A stretch of DNA of 64,000 bases from Henricia sp. BOLD:AAB3569. Taxonomy: Eukaryota; Echinodermata; Asteroidea; Spinulosida; Echinasteridae. The stretch lies in contig JBBELK010001521.1 in the NCBI GenBank assembly GCA_037783545.1, positions 1-64,000 on the forward strand, read 5' to 3'. Position 1 is the stretch's first letter; every line of letters begins with the position of its first letter. The translations under genes and the position numbers were made by a program. This document shows, piece after piece, positions 37,001-48,459 of the stretch. Under the pieces are notes generated by a model that saw only the letters and a program-made list of their open reading frames with translations, made no database searches and was not told the origin of the DNA.

Positions 37001-38138
37001 CCGTTGACTCACCCCAGATTGTGACGGGAATTAGGTCAAAGTGTGTCCCAAATGCCGGCAAATTTGGAAATCAAGGAATTTTCCAACCAACTTCAAATTT
37101 TGCATGCTCCAAACTGTATATATTCCGCACTTGTCATGCAAAATTGACAAATTTTCGCTGGGAAATGACGGAGAAATTTCAGAGTTTAGGGAAAACGGAG
37201 CTCGGCTGCGTGGTTATTCCCCTAACCGTGGCTGTTGGGACACCCTGCGCATGCGCCGCGCTGGTGTACATTTGTACGGCCGTTGACTCACCCCAGATTG
37301 TGACGGGAATTAGGTCAAAGTGTGTCCCAAATGCCGGCAAATTTGGAAATCAAGAAATTTTTCAACCAACTTCAAATTTTGCATGCTCCAAACTGTATAT
37401 ATTCCGCACTTGTCTTGCAAAATTGACAGATTTTCGCTGGGAAATGACGGATAAATTTCAGAGTTTAGGGAAAACGGAGCTCGGCTGCGTGGTTATTCCC
37501 CTAACCGTGGCTGTTGGGACACCCTGCGCCGCGCTGGTGTATATTTCTACGGCCGTTGACTCACCCCAGATTGTGACGGGAATTAGGTCAAAGTGTGTCC
37601 CAAATGCCTACAAATTTGGAAATCAAGGAATTTTCCAACCAACTTTAAATTTTGCATGCTCCAAACTGTATATATATCGCACTTGTCATGCAAAATTGAC
37701 AGATTTTCGCTGGGAAATGACGGAGAAATTTCAGAGTTTAGGGAAAACGGAGCTCGGCTGCGTGGTTATTCCCCTAACCGTGGCTGTTGGGACACCCTGC
37801 GCCGCGCTGGTGTATATTTCTACGGCCGTTGACTCACCCCAGATTGTGACGGGAATTAGGTCAAAGTGTGTCCCAAATGCCGACAAATTTGGAAATCAAG
37901 GAATTTTCCAACCAACTTTAAATTTTGCATGCTCCAAACTGTATATATATCGCACTTGTCATGCAAAATTGACAGATTTTCGCTGGGAAATGACGGAGAA
38001 ATTTCAGAGTTTAGGGAAAACGGAGCTCGGCTGCGTGGTTATTCCCCTAACCGTGGCTGTTGGGACACCCTGCGCCGCGCTGGTGTACATTTGTACGGCC
38101 GTTGACTCACCCCAGATTGTGACGGGAATTAGGTCAAA
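34014..38138 (+). repeat. 15-mer version of the same unit, copy 2 (4125 bp)
   Basis: Tandem copy of 29616-34013 lacking one 273 bp monomer: the offset changes from 4398 to 4125 after about 37040. The rare markers, including AAACGTAGCTC at 36374 and GGAAATCAAGAAATTTTTC at 37346, are kept. Small differences include GGATAAATTT (37450) and GCCTACAAA (37607). Confidence 0.85.
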
Positions 38139-38670
38139 GTGTGTCCCAAATGCCGGCAAATTTGGAAATCATGGAATTTTCCAACCAACTTCAAATTTTG
38201 CATGCTACAAACTGTATATATTCCGCACTTGTCATGCAAAATTGACAAATTTTCGCTGGGAAATGACGGAGAAATTTCAGAGTTTAGGGAAAACGGAGCT
38301 CGGCTGCGTGGTTATTCCCCTAACCGTGGCTGTTGGGACACCCTGCGCATGCGCCGCGCTGGTGTACATTTGTACGGCCGTTGACTCACCCCAGATTGTG
38401 ACGGGAATTAGGTCAAAGTGTGTCCCAAATGTCGGCAAATTTGGAAATCAAGGAATTTTTCAACCAACTTCAAATTTTGCATGCTCCAAACTGTATATAT
38501 TCCGCACTTGTCTTGCAAAATTGACAGATTTTTGCTGGGAAATGACGGAGAAATTTCAGAGTTTAGGGAAAACGGAGCTCGGCTGCGTGGTTATTCCCCT
38601 AACCGTGGCTGTTGGGACACCCTGCGCATGCGCCGCGCTGGTGTACATTTGTACGGCCGTTGACTCACCC

Positions 38671-38673
38671 CAG
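38671..38673. repeat. Probable 3 bp target duplication CAG, left (MITE)
   Basis: The uninterrupted monomer reads CACCCCAGATTG. The insertion leaves CAG on both sides (38671-38673 and 38806-38808). A 5 bp CCCAG reading is also possible, because the element ends in CC. Confidence 0.6.
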
Positions 38674-38689
38674 GGCTGCTTTCGAGCGC
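38673..38689 (+). repeat. MITE left terminal inverted repeat
   Basis: GGGCTGCTTTCGAGCGC, perfect inverse of 38790-38806. The outermost G overlaps the proposed CAG target copy. Confidence 0.88.
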
Positions 38690-38805
38690 TCGTCCCTGGT
38701 GCTCCCAGGTGGTGGAAACGTTACGTCACACACATGCTTACACACGCTTTCGGGCGAGCACCATGGAGCACCATGGAGCACCTGGTGCCGCGCTCGAAAG
38801 CAGCC
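38674..38805. mobile_element. MITE-like non-autonomous DNA transposon, 132 bp
   Basis: A single insertion unlike the satellite. Its ends are perfect inverted repeats: GGCTGCTTTCGAGCGC on the left and GCGCTCGAAAGCAGCC on the right. One further G/C pair extends them to 17 bp if the target duplication is read differently. The interior has no coding capacity, shows imperfect fold-back similarity between CTGGTGCTCCCAGGTGG and the right flank, and holds a 10 bp tandem repeat. A 3 bp duplication with GGG/GGC termini would suit a PIF/Harbinger-like MITE, though that family prefers TWA targets. hAT is less likely because no 8 bp duplication is present. The equivalent position in the sister higher-order copy (about 41016) is an empty site. 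Confidence 0.83.
38756..38782 (+). repeat. 10 bp tandem repeat inside the MITE
   Basis: GAGCACCATG occurs twice in a row followed by GAGCACC. It is probably a slippage product within the element. Confidence 0.8.
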
Positions 38806-38806
38806 C
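38790..38806 (-). repeat. MITE right terminal inverted repeat
   Basis: GCGCTCGAAAGCAGCCC, the reverse complement of the left end with no mismatch over 17 bases. Confidence 0.88.
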
Positions 38807-41800
38807 AGATTGTGACGGGAATTAGGTCAAAGTGTGTCCCAAATGCCGACAAATTTGGAAATAAAGGAATTTTCCAACCAACTTCAAATTTTGCATGCTC
38901 CAAACTGTATATATTCCGCACTTGTCTTGCAAAATTGACAAATTTTCGCTGGGAAATGACGGAGAAATTTCAGAGTTTAGGGAAAACGGAGCTCGGCTGC
39001 GTGGTTATTCCCCTAACCGTGGCTGTTGGGACACCCTGCGCATGCGCCGCGCTGGTGTACATTTGTACGGCCGTTGACTCACCCCAGATTGTGACGGGAA
39101 TTAGGTCAAGGTGTGTCCCAAATGCCGGCAAATTTGGAAATCAAGGAATTTTCCAACCAACTTCAAATTTTGCATGCTCCAAACTGTATATATTTCGCAC
39201 TTGTCATGCAAAATTGACAGATTTTCGCTGGGAAATGACGGAGAAATTTCAGAGTTTAGGGAAAACGGAGCTCGGCTGCGTGGTTATTCCCCTAACCGTG
39301 GCTGTTGGGACACCCTGCGCCGCGCTGGTGTACATTTGTACGGCCGTTGACTCACCCCAGATTGTGACGGGAATTAGGTCAAAGTGTGTCCCAAATGCCG
39401 GCAAATTTGGAAATCAAGGAATTTTCCAACCAACTTCAAATTTTGCATGCTCCAAACTGTATATATTCCGCACTTGTCATGCAAAATTGACAAATTTTCG
39501 CTGGGAAATGACGGAGAAATTTCAGAGTTTAGGGAAAACGGAGCTCGGCTGCGTGGTTATTCCCCTAACCGTGGCTGTTGGGACACCCTGCGCATGCGCC
39601 GCGCTGGTGTACATTTGTACGGCCGTTGACTCACCCCAGATTGTGACGGGAATTAGGTCAAAGTGTGTCCCAAATGCCGGCAAATTTGGAAATCAAGAAA
39701 TTTTTCAACCAACTTCAAATTTTGCATGCTCCAAACTGTATATATTCCGCACTTGTCTTGCAAAATTGACAGATTTTCGGTGGGAAATGACGGAGAAATT
39801 TCAGAGTTTAGGGAAAACGGAGCTCGGCTGCGTGGTTATTCCCCTAACCGTGGCTGTTGGGACACCCTGCGCCGCGCTGGTGTATATTTCTACGGCCGTT
39901 GACTCACCCCAGATTGTGACGGGAATTAGGTCAAAGTGTGTCCCAAATGCCGACAAATTTGGAAATCAAGGAATTTTCCAACCAACTTTAAATTTTGCAT
40001 GCTCCAAACTGTATATATATCGCACTTGTCATGCAAAATTGACAGATTTTCGCTGGGAAATGACGGAGAAATTTCAGAGTTTAGGGAAAACGGAGCTCGG
40101 CTGCGTGGTTATTCCCCTAACCGTGGCTGTTGGGACACCCTGCGCCGCGCTGGTGTATATTTCTACGGCCGTTGACTCACCCCAGATTGTGACGGGAATT
40201 AGGTCAAAGTGTGTCCCAAATGCCGACAAATTTGGAAATCAAGGAATTTTCCAACCAACTTTAAATTTTGCATGCTCCAAACTGTATATATATCGCACTT
40301 GTCATGCAAAATTGACAGATTTTCGCTGGGAAATGACGGAGAAATTTCAGAGTTTAGGGAAAACGGAGCTCGGCTGCGTGGTTATTCCCCTAACCGTGGC
40401 TGTTGGGACACCCTGCGCCGCGCTGGTGTACATTTGTACGGCCGTTGACTCACCCCAGATTGTGACGGGAATTAGGTCAAAGTGTGTCCCAAATGCCGGC
40501 AAATTTGGAAATCAAGGAATTTTCCAACCAACTTCAAATTTTGCATGCTACAAACTGTATATATTCCGCACTTGTCATGCAAAATTGACAAATTTTCGCT
40601 GGGAAATGACGGAGAAATTTCAGAGTTTAGGGAAAACGGAGCTCGGCTGCGTGGTTATTCCCCTAACCGTGGCTGTTGGGACACCCTGCGCATGCGCCGC
40701 GCTGGTGTACATTTGTACGGCCGTTGACTCACCCCAGATTGTGACGGGAATTAGGTCAAAGTGTGTCCCAAATGCCGGCAAATTTGGAAATCAAGGAATT
40801 TTTCAACCAACTTCAAATTTTGCATGCTCCAAACTGTATATATTCCGCACTTGTCTTGCAAAATTGACAGATTTTCGCTGGGAAATGACGGAGAAATTTC
40901 AGAGTTTAGGGAAAACGGAGCTCGGCTGCGTGGTTATTCCCCTAACCGTGGCTGTTGGGACACCCTGCGCATGCGCCGCGCTGGTGTACATTTGTACGGC
41001 CGTTGACTCACCCCAGATTGTGACGGGAATTAGGTCAAAGTGTGTCCCAAATGCCGGCAAATTTGGAAATAAAGGAATTTTCCAACCAACTTCAAATTTT
41101 GCATGCTCCAAACTGTATATATTCCGCACTTGTCTTGCAAAATTGACAAATTTTCGCTGGGAAATGACGGAGAAATTTCAGAGTTTAGGGAAAACGGAGC
41201 TCGGCTGCGTGGTTATTCCCCTAACCGTGGCTGTTGGGACACCCTGCGCATGCGCCGCGCTGGTGTACATTTGTACGGCCGTTGACTCACCCCAGATTGT
41301 GACGGGAATTAGGTCAAAGTGTGTCCCAAATGCCGGCAAATTTGGAAATAAAGGAATTTTCAAACCAACTTCAAATTTTGCATGCTCCAAACTGTATATA
41401 TTCCGCACTTGTCATGCAAAATTGACAGATTTTCGCTGGGAAATGACGGAGAAATTTCAGAGTTTAGGGAAAACGGAGCTCGGCTGCGTGGTTATTCCCC
41501 TAACCGTGGCTGTTGGGACACCCTGCGCCGCGCTGGTGTACATTTGTACGGCCGTTGACTCACCCCAGATTGTGACGGGAATTAGGTCAAAGTGTGTCCC
41601 AAATGCCGGCAAATTTGGAAATCAAGGAATTTTCCAACCAACTTCAAATTTTGCATGCTCCAAACTGTATATATTCCGCACTTGTCATGCAAAATTGACA
41701 AATTTTCGTTGGGAAATGACGGAGAAATTTCAGAGTTTAGGGAAAACGGAGCTCGGCTGCGTGGTTATTCCCCTAACCGTGGCTGTTGGGACACCCTGCG

Positions 41801-42416
41801 CATGCGCCGCGCTGGTGTACATTTGTACGGCCGTTGACTCACCCCAGATTGTGACGGGAATTAGGTCAAAGTGTGTCCCAAATGCCGGCAAATTTGGAAA
41901 TCAAGGAATTTTTCAACCAACTTCAAATTTTGCATGCTCCAAACTGTATATATTCCGCACTTGTCTTGCAAAATTGACAGATTTTCGCTGGGAAATGACG
42001 GAGAAATTTCAGAGTTTAGGGAAAACGGAGCTCGGCTGCGTGGTTATTCCCCTAACCGTGGCTGTTGGGACACCCTGCGCCGCGCTGGTGTATATTTCTA
42101 CGGCCGTTGACTCACCCCAGATTGTGACGGGAATTAGGTCAAAGTGTGTCCCAAATGCCGACAAATTTGGAAATCAAGGAATTTTCCAACCAACTTTAAA
42201 TTTTGCATGCTCCAAACTGTATATATATCGCACTTGTCATGCAAAATTGACAGATTTTCGCTGGGAAATGACGGAGAAATTTCAGAGTTTAGGGAAAACG
42301 GAGCTCGGCTGCGTGGTTATTCCCCTAACCGTGGCTGTTGGGACACCCTGCGCCGCGCTGGTGTACATTTGTACGGCCGTTGACTCACCCCAGATTGTGA
42401 CGGGAATTAGGTCAAA

Positions 42417-44618
42417 GTGTGTCCCAAGTGCCGGCAAATTTGGAAATCAAGGAATTTTCCAACCAACTTCAAATTTTGCATGCTCCAAACTGTATATATT
42501 CCGCACTTGTCATGCAAAATTGACAGATTTTCGCTGGGAAATGACGGAGAAATTTCAGAGTTTAGGGAAAACGGAGCTCGGCTGCGTGGTTATTCCCCTA
42601 ACCGTGGCTGTTGGGACACCCTGCGCCGCGCTGGTGTACATTTGTACGGCCGTTGACTCACCCCAGATTGTGACGGGAATTAGGTCAAAGTGTGTCCCAA
42701 ATGCCGGCAAATTTGGAAATCAAGGAATTTTCCAACCAACTTCAAATTTTGCATGCTCCAAACTGTATATATTCCGCACTTGTCATGCAAAATTGACAAA
42801 TTTTCGCTAGGAAATGACGGAGAAATTTCAGAGTTTAGGGAAAACGGAGCTCGGCTGCGTGGTTATTCCCCTAACCGTGGCTGTTGGGACACCCTGCGCA
42901 TGCGCCGCGCTGGTGTACATTTGTACGGCCGTTGACTCACCCCAGATTGTGACGGGAATTAGGTCAAAGTGTGTCCCAAATGGCGGCAAATTTGGAAATC
43001 AAGGAATTTTTCAACCAACTTCAAATTTTGAATGCTCCAAACTGTATATATTCCGCACTTGTCTTGCAAAATTGACAGATTTTCGCTGGGAAATGACGGA
43101 GAAATTTCAGAGTTTAGGGAAAACGGAGCTCGGCTGCGTGGTTATTCCCCTAACCGTGGCTGTTGGGACACCCTGCGCATGCGCCGCGCTGGTGTACATT
43201 TGTACGGCCGTTGACTCACCCCAGATTGTGACGGGAATTAGGTCAAAGTGTGTCCCAAATGCCGGCAAATTTGGAAATAAAGGAATTTTCCAACCAACTT
43301 CAAATTTTGCATGCTCCAAACTGTATATATTCCGCACTTGTCATGCAAAATTGACAGATTTTCGCTGGGAAATGACGGAGAAATTTCAGAGTTTAGGGAA
43401 AACGGAGCTCGGCTGCGTGGTTATTCCCCTAACCGTGGCTGTTGGGACACCCTGCGCCGCGCTGGTGTACATTTGTACGGCCGTTGACTCACCCCAGATT
43501 GTGACGGGAATTAGGTCAAAGTGTGTCCCAAATGCCGGCAAATTTGGAAATCAAGGAATTTTCCAACCAACTTCAAATTTTGCATGCTCCAAACTGTATA
43601 TATTCCGCACTTGTCATGCAAAATTGACAAATTTTCGCTGGGAAATGACGGAGAAATTTCAGAGTTTAGGGAAAACGGAGCTCGGCTGCGTGGTTATTCC
43701 CCTAACCGTGGCTGTTGGGACACCCTGCGCATGCGCCGCGCTGGTGTACATTTGTACGGCCGTTGACTCACCCCAGATTGTGACGGGAATTAGGTCAAAG
43801 TGTGTCCCAAATGCCGGCAAATTTGGAAATCAAGGAATTTTTCAACCAACTTCAAATTTTGCATGCTCCAAACTGTATATATTCCGCACTTGTCTTGCAA
43901 AATTGACAGATTTTCGCTGGGAAATGACGGAGAAATTTCAGAGTTTAGAGAAAACGGAGCTCGGCTGCGTGGTTATTCCCCTAACCGTGGCTGTTGGGAC
44001 ACCCTGCGCCGCGCTGGTGTATATTTCTACGGCCGTTGACTCACCCCAGATTGTGACGGGAATTAGGTCAAAGTGTGTCCCAAATGCCGGCAAATTTGGA
44101 AATCAAGGAATTTTCCAACCAACTTTAAATTTTGCATGCTCCAAACTGTATATATTCCGCACTTGTCATGCAAAATTGACAGATTTTCGCTGGGAAATGA
44201 CGGAGAAATTTCAGAGTTTAGGGAAAACGGAGCTCGGCTGCGTGGTTATTCCTCTAACCGTGGCTGTTGGGACACCCTGCGCCGCGCTGGTGTACATTTG
44301 TACGGCCGTTGACTCACCCCAGATTGTGACGGGAATTAGGTCAAAGTGTGTCCCAAATGCCGGCAAATTTGGAAATCAAGGAATTTTCCAACCAACTTCA
44401 AATTTTGCATGCTCCAAACTGTATATATTCCTCACTTGTCATGCAAAATTGACAGATTTTCGCTGGGAAATGACGGAGAAATTTCAGAGTTTAGGGAAAA
44501 CGGAGCTCGGCTGCGTGGTTATTCCCCTAACCGTGGCTGTTGGGACACCCTGCGCCGCGCTGGTGTACATTTGTACGGCCGTTGACTCACCCCAGATTGT
44601 GACGGGAATTAGGTCAAA
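42417..44618 (+). repeat. Octamer higher-order unit, copy 1 (2202 bp)
   Basis: Eight monomers, three of them long. It is marked by CCCAAGTGCCGG (42423), the stop-creating TTTTCGCTAGG (42802), CCCAAATGGCGG (42975), TTTTGAATGCTCC (43025) and TTTAGAGAAAACGG (43944). All recur 2202 bases downstream. Confidence 0.87.
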
Positions 44619-46820
44619 GTGTGTCCCAAGTGCCGGCAAATTTGGAAATCAAGGAATTTTCCAACCAACTTCAAATTTTGCATGCTCCAAACTGTATATA
44701 TTCCGCACTTGTCATGCAAAATTGACAGATTTTCGCTGGGAAATGACGGAGAAATTTCAGAGTTTAGGGAAAACGGAGCTCGGCTGCGTGGTTATTCCCC
44801 TAACCGTGGCTGTTGGGACACCCTGCGCCGCGCTGGTGTACATTTGTACGGCCGTTGACTCACCCCAGATTGTGACGGGAATTAGGTCAAAGTGTGTCCC
44901 AAATGCCGGCAAATTTGGAAATCAAGGAATTTTCCAACCAACTTCAAATTTTGCATGCTCCAAACTGTATATATTCCGCACTTGTCATGCAAAATTGACA
45001 AATTTTCGCTAGGAAATGACGGAGAAATTTCAGAGTTTAGGGAAAACGGAGCTCGGCTGCGTGGTTATTCCCCTAACCGTGGCTGTTGGGACACCCTGCG
45101 CATGCGCCGCGCTGGTGTACATTTGTACGGCCGTTGACTCACCCCAGATTGTGACGGGAATTAGGTCAAAGTGTGTCCCAAATGGCGGCAAATTTGGAAA
45201 TCAAGGAATTTTTCAACCAACTTCAAATTTTGAATGCTCCAAACTGTATATATTCCGCACTTGTCTTGCAAAATTGACAGATTTTCGCTGGGAAATGACG
45301 GAGAAATTTCAGAGTTTAGGGAAAACGGAGCTCGGCTGCGTGGTTATTCCCCTAACCGTGGCTGTTGGGACACCCTGCGCATGCGCCGCGCTGGTGTACA
45401 TTTGTACGGCCGTTGACTCACCCCAGATTGTGACGGGAATTAGGTCAAAGTGTGTCCCAAATGCCGGCAAATTTGGAAATAAAGGAATTTTCCAACCAAC
45501 TTCAAATTTTGCATGCTCCAAACTGTATATATTCCGCACTTGTCATGCAAAATTGACAGATTTTCGCTGGGAAATGACGGAGAAATTTCAGAGTTTAGGG
45601 AAAACGGAGCTCGGCTGCGTGGTTATTCCCCTAACCGTGGCTGTTGGGACACCCTGCGCCGCGCTGGTGTACATTTGTACGGCCGTTGACTCACCCCAGA
45701 TTGTGACGGGAATTAGGTCAAAGTGTGTCCCAAATGCCGGCAAATTTGGAAATCAAGGAATTTTCCAACCAACTTCAAATTTTGCATGCTCCAAACTGTA
45801 TATATTCCGCACTTGTCATGCAAAATTGACAAATTTTCGCTGGGAAATGACGGAGAAATTTCAGAGTTTAGGGAAAACGGAGCTCGGCTGCGTGGTTATT
45901 CCCCTAACCGTGGCTGTTGGGACACCCTGCGCATGCGCCGCGCTGGTGTACATTTGTACGGCCGTTGACTCACCCCAGATTGTGACGGGAATTAGGTCAA
46001 AGTGTGTCCCAAATGCCGGCAAATTTGGAAATCAAGGAATTTTTCAACCAACTTCAAATTTTGCATGCTCCAAACTGTATATATTCCGCACTTGTCTTGC
46101 AAAATTGACAGATTTTCGCTGGGAAATGACGGAGAAATTTCAGAGTTTAGAGAAAACGGAGCTCGGCTGCGTGGTTATTCCCCTAACCGTGGCTGTTGGG
46201 ACACCCTGCGCCGCGCTGGTGTATATTTCTACGGCCGTTGACTCACCCCAGATTGTGACGGGAATTAGGTCAAAGTGTGTCCCAAATGCCGGCAAATTTG
46301 GAAATCAAGGAATTTTCCAACCAACTTTAAATTTTGCATGCTCCAAACTGTATATATTCCGCACTTGTCATGCAAAATTGACAGATTTTCGCTGGGAAAT
46401 GACGGAGAAATTTCAGAGTTTAGGGAAAACGGAGCTCGGCTGCGTGGTTATTCCCCTAACCGTGGCTGTTGGGACACCCTGCGCCGCGCTGGTGTACATT
46501 TGTACGGCCGTTGACTCACCCCAGATTGTGACGGGAATTAGGTCAAAGTGTGTCCCAAATGCCGGCAAATTTGGAAATCAAGGAATTTTCCAACCAACTT
46601 CAAATTTTGCATGCTCCAAACTGTATATATTCCGCACTTGTCATGCAAAATTGACAGATTTTCGCTGGGAAATGACGGAGAAATTTCAGAGTTTAGGGAA
46701 AACGGAGCTCGGCTGCGTGGTTATTCCCCTAACCGTGGCTGTTGGGAGACCCTGCGCCGCGCTGGTGTACATTTCTACGGCCGTTGACTCACCCCAGATT
46801 GTGACGGGAATTAGGTCAAA
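44619..46820 (+). repeat. Octamer higher-order unit, copy 2 (2202 bp)
   Basis: Repeats the markers of 42417-44618 in order, including TTTTCGCTAGG at 45004 and TTTAGAGAAAACGG at 46146. The last two monomers differ: copy 1 has ATTCCTCTAACC and TATTCCTCAC, whereas copy 2 has GGGAGACCCTGC (46744). The duplication edge or a later exchange therefore lies there. Confidence 0.83.
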
Positions 46821-47094
46821 GTGTGTCCCAAATGCCGGCAAATTTGGAAATCAAGGAATTTTCCAACCAACTTCAAATTTTGCATGCTTCAAACTGTATA
46901 TATTCCGCACTTGTCATGCAAAATTGACAGATTTTTCGCTGGGAAATGACGGAGAAATTTCAGAGTTTAGGGAAAACGGAGCTCGGCTGCGTGGTTATTC
47001 CCCTAACCGTGGCTGTTGGGACACCCTGCGCCGCGCTGGTGTACATTTGTACGGCCGTTGACTCACCCCAGATTGTGACGGGAATTAGGTCAAA

Positions 47095-48459
47095 GTGTGT
47101 CCCAAATGCCGGCAAATTTGGAAATCAAGGAATTTTCCAACCAACTTCAAATTTTGCATGCTCCAAACTGTATATATTCCGCACTTGTCATGCAAAATTG
47201 ACAGATTTTCGCTGGGAAATGACGGAGAAATTTCAGAGTTTAGGGAAAACGGAGCTCGGCTGCGTGGTTATTCCCCTAACCCTGGCTGTTGGGACACCCT
47301 GCGCCGCGCTGGTGTACATTTGTACGGCCGTTGACTCACCCCAGATTGTGACGGGAATTAGGTCAAAGTGTGTCCCAAATGCCGGCAAATTTGGAAATCA
47401 AGGAATTTTCCAACCAACTTCAAATTTTGCATGCTCCAAACTGTATATATTCCGCACTTGTCATGCAAAATTGACAGATTTTCGCTGGGAAATGACGGAG
47501 AAATTTCAGAGTTTAGGGAAAACGGAGCTCGGCTGCGTGGTTATTCCCCTAACCGTGGCTGTTGGGACACCCTGCGCCGCGCTGGTGTACATTTGTACGG
47601 CCGTTGACTCACCCTAGATTGTGACGGGAATTAGGTCAAAGTGTGTCCCAAATGCCGGCAAATTTGGAAATCAAGGAATTTTCCAACCAACTTCAAATTT
47701 TGCATGCTCCAAACTGTATATATTCCGCACTTGTCATGCAAAATTGACAGATTTTCGCTGGGAAATGACGGAGAAATTTCAGAGTTTAGGGAAAACGGAG
47801 CTCGGCTGCGTGGTTATTCCCCTAACCGTGGCTGTTGGGACACCCTGCGCCGCGCTGGTGTACATTTGTACGGCCGTTGACTCACCCCAGATTGTGACGG
47901 GAATTAGGTCAAAGTGTGTCCCAAATGCCGGCAAATTTGGAAATCAAGGAATTTTCCAACCAACTTCAAATTTTGCATGCTCCAAACTGTATATATTCCG
48001 CACTTGTCATGCAAAATTGACAGATTTTCGCTGGGAAATGACGGAGAAATTTCAGAGTTTAGGGAAAACGGAGCTCGGCTGCGTGGTTATTCCCCTAACC
48101 GTGGCTGTTGGGACACCCTGCGCCGCGCTGGTGTACATTTGTACGGCCGTTGACTCACCCCAGATTGTGACGGGAATTAGGTCAAAGTGTGTCCCAAATG
48201 CCGGCAAATTTGGAAATCAAGGAATTTTCCAACCAACTTCAAATTTTGCATGCTCCAAACTGTATATATTCCGCACTTGTCATGCAAAATTGACAGATTT
48301 TCGCTGGGAAATGACGGAGAAATTTCAGAGTTTAGGGAAAACGGAGCTCGGCTGCGTGGTTATTCCCCTAACCGTGGCTGTTGGGAGACCCTGCGCCGCG
48401 CTGGTGTACATTTCTACGGCCGTTGACTCACCCCAGATTGTGACGGGAATTAGGTCAAA
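47095..48459 (+). repeat. Run of near-identical short monomers
   Basis: Five consecutive 273 bp monomers that differ by only a few bases (CCCTGGCTG near 47280, a stop-creating ACCCTAGATTG near 47612, and GGGAGACCC with TTTCTACGG at the end). No long monomers occur. This looks like recent single-monomer expansion rather than multi-monomer amplification. Confidence 0.75.

Larger units (their letters stand above)
15230..38673 (+). repeat. Satellite array, middle segment
   Basis: Continuous 273/279 bp monomers between the SINE and the MITE. Single-base indels are rare here; most variants are substitutions shared by several monomers at regular multi-monomer spacing. There is also a repeated 5 bp deletion (GGGACACGCCGCGC near 21861 and 23773). 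No gene, RNA gene or third insertion was seen in this stretch. Confidence 0.97.
37041..41591 (+). repeat. Octamer higher-order repeat (2208 bp), two copies, first holds the MITE
   Basis: Copy 1 is 37041-39383 and copy 2 is 39384-41591. The starts differ by 2343 = 2208 plus 135 bases added by the MITE and its target duplication. GCATGCTACAAAC (38208 and 40545), the CAAGAAATTTTTC change and TGTCTTGCAAAATTGACAAAT (38927 and 41135) recur in order. A partial third copy begins at 41592 and fades after about 42.2 kb. Confidence 0.83.
36391..42810 (+). other. Longest read-through open frame (2139 codons); not judged a gene
   Basis: The frame is open because both monomer lengths are multiples of three and this frame of the monomer has no stop. 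It consists of about 91- or 93-residue repeats (each with GCVVIPLTVAVGTPC and KLTDFRWEMTEKF), bounded by TAG codons at 36379-36381 and 42808-42810. It even reads through the MITE, since 135 added bases are 45 codons. Recurrent substitutions are mostly amino-acid changing (about 17 of 22 by eye), as expected without selection. Similar but shorter open stretches fill the array wherever no indel or stop occurs. No signal peptide, domain or promoter is recognisable. A transcribed satellite peptide cannot be excluded. Confidence 0.1.

Noticed and set aside
38671-38808. hAT family assignment of the MITE from its CAGGG start
   Set aside because: The other end reads CTGGG on the same strand sense and there is no 8 bp duplication; the CAG belongs to the target monomer.
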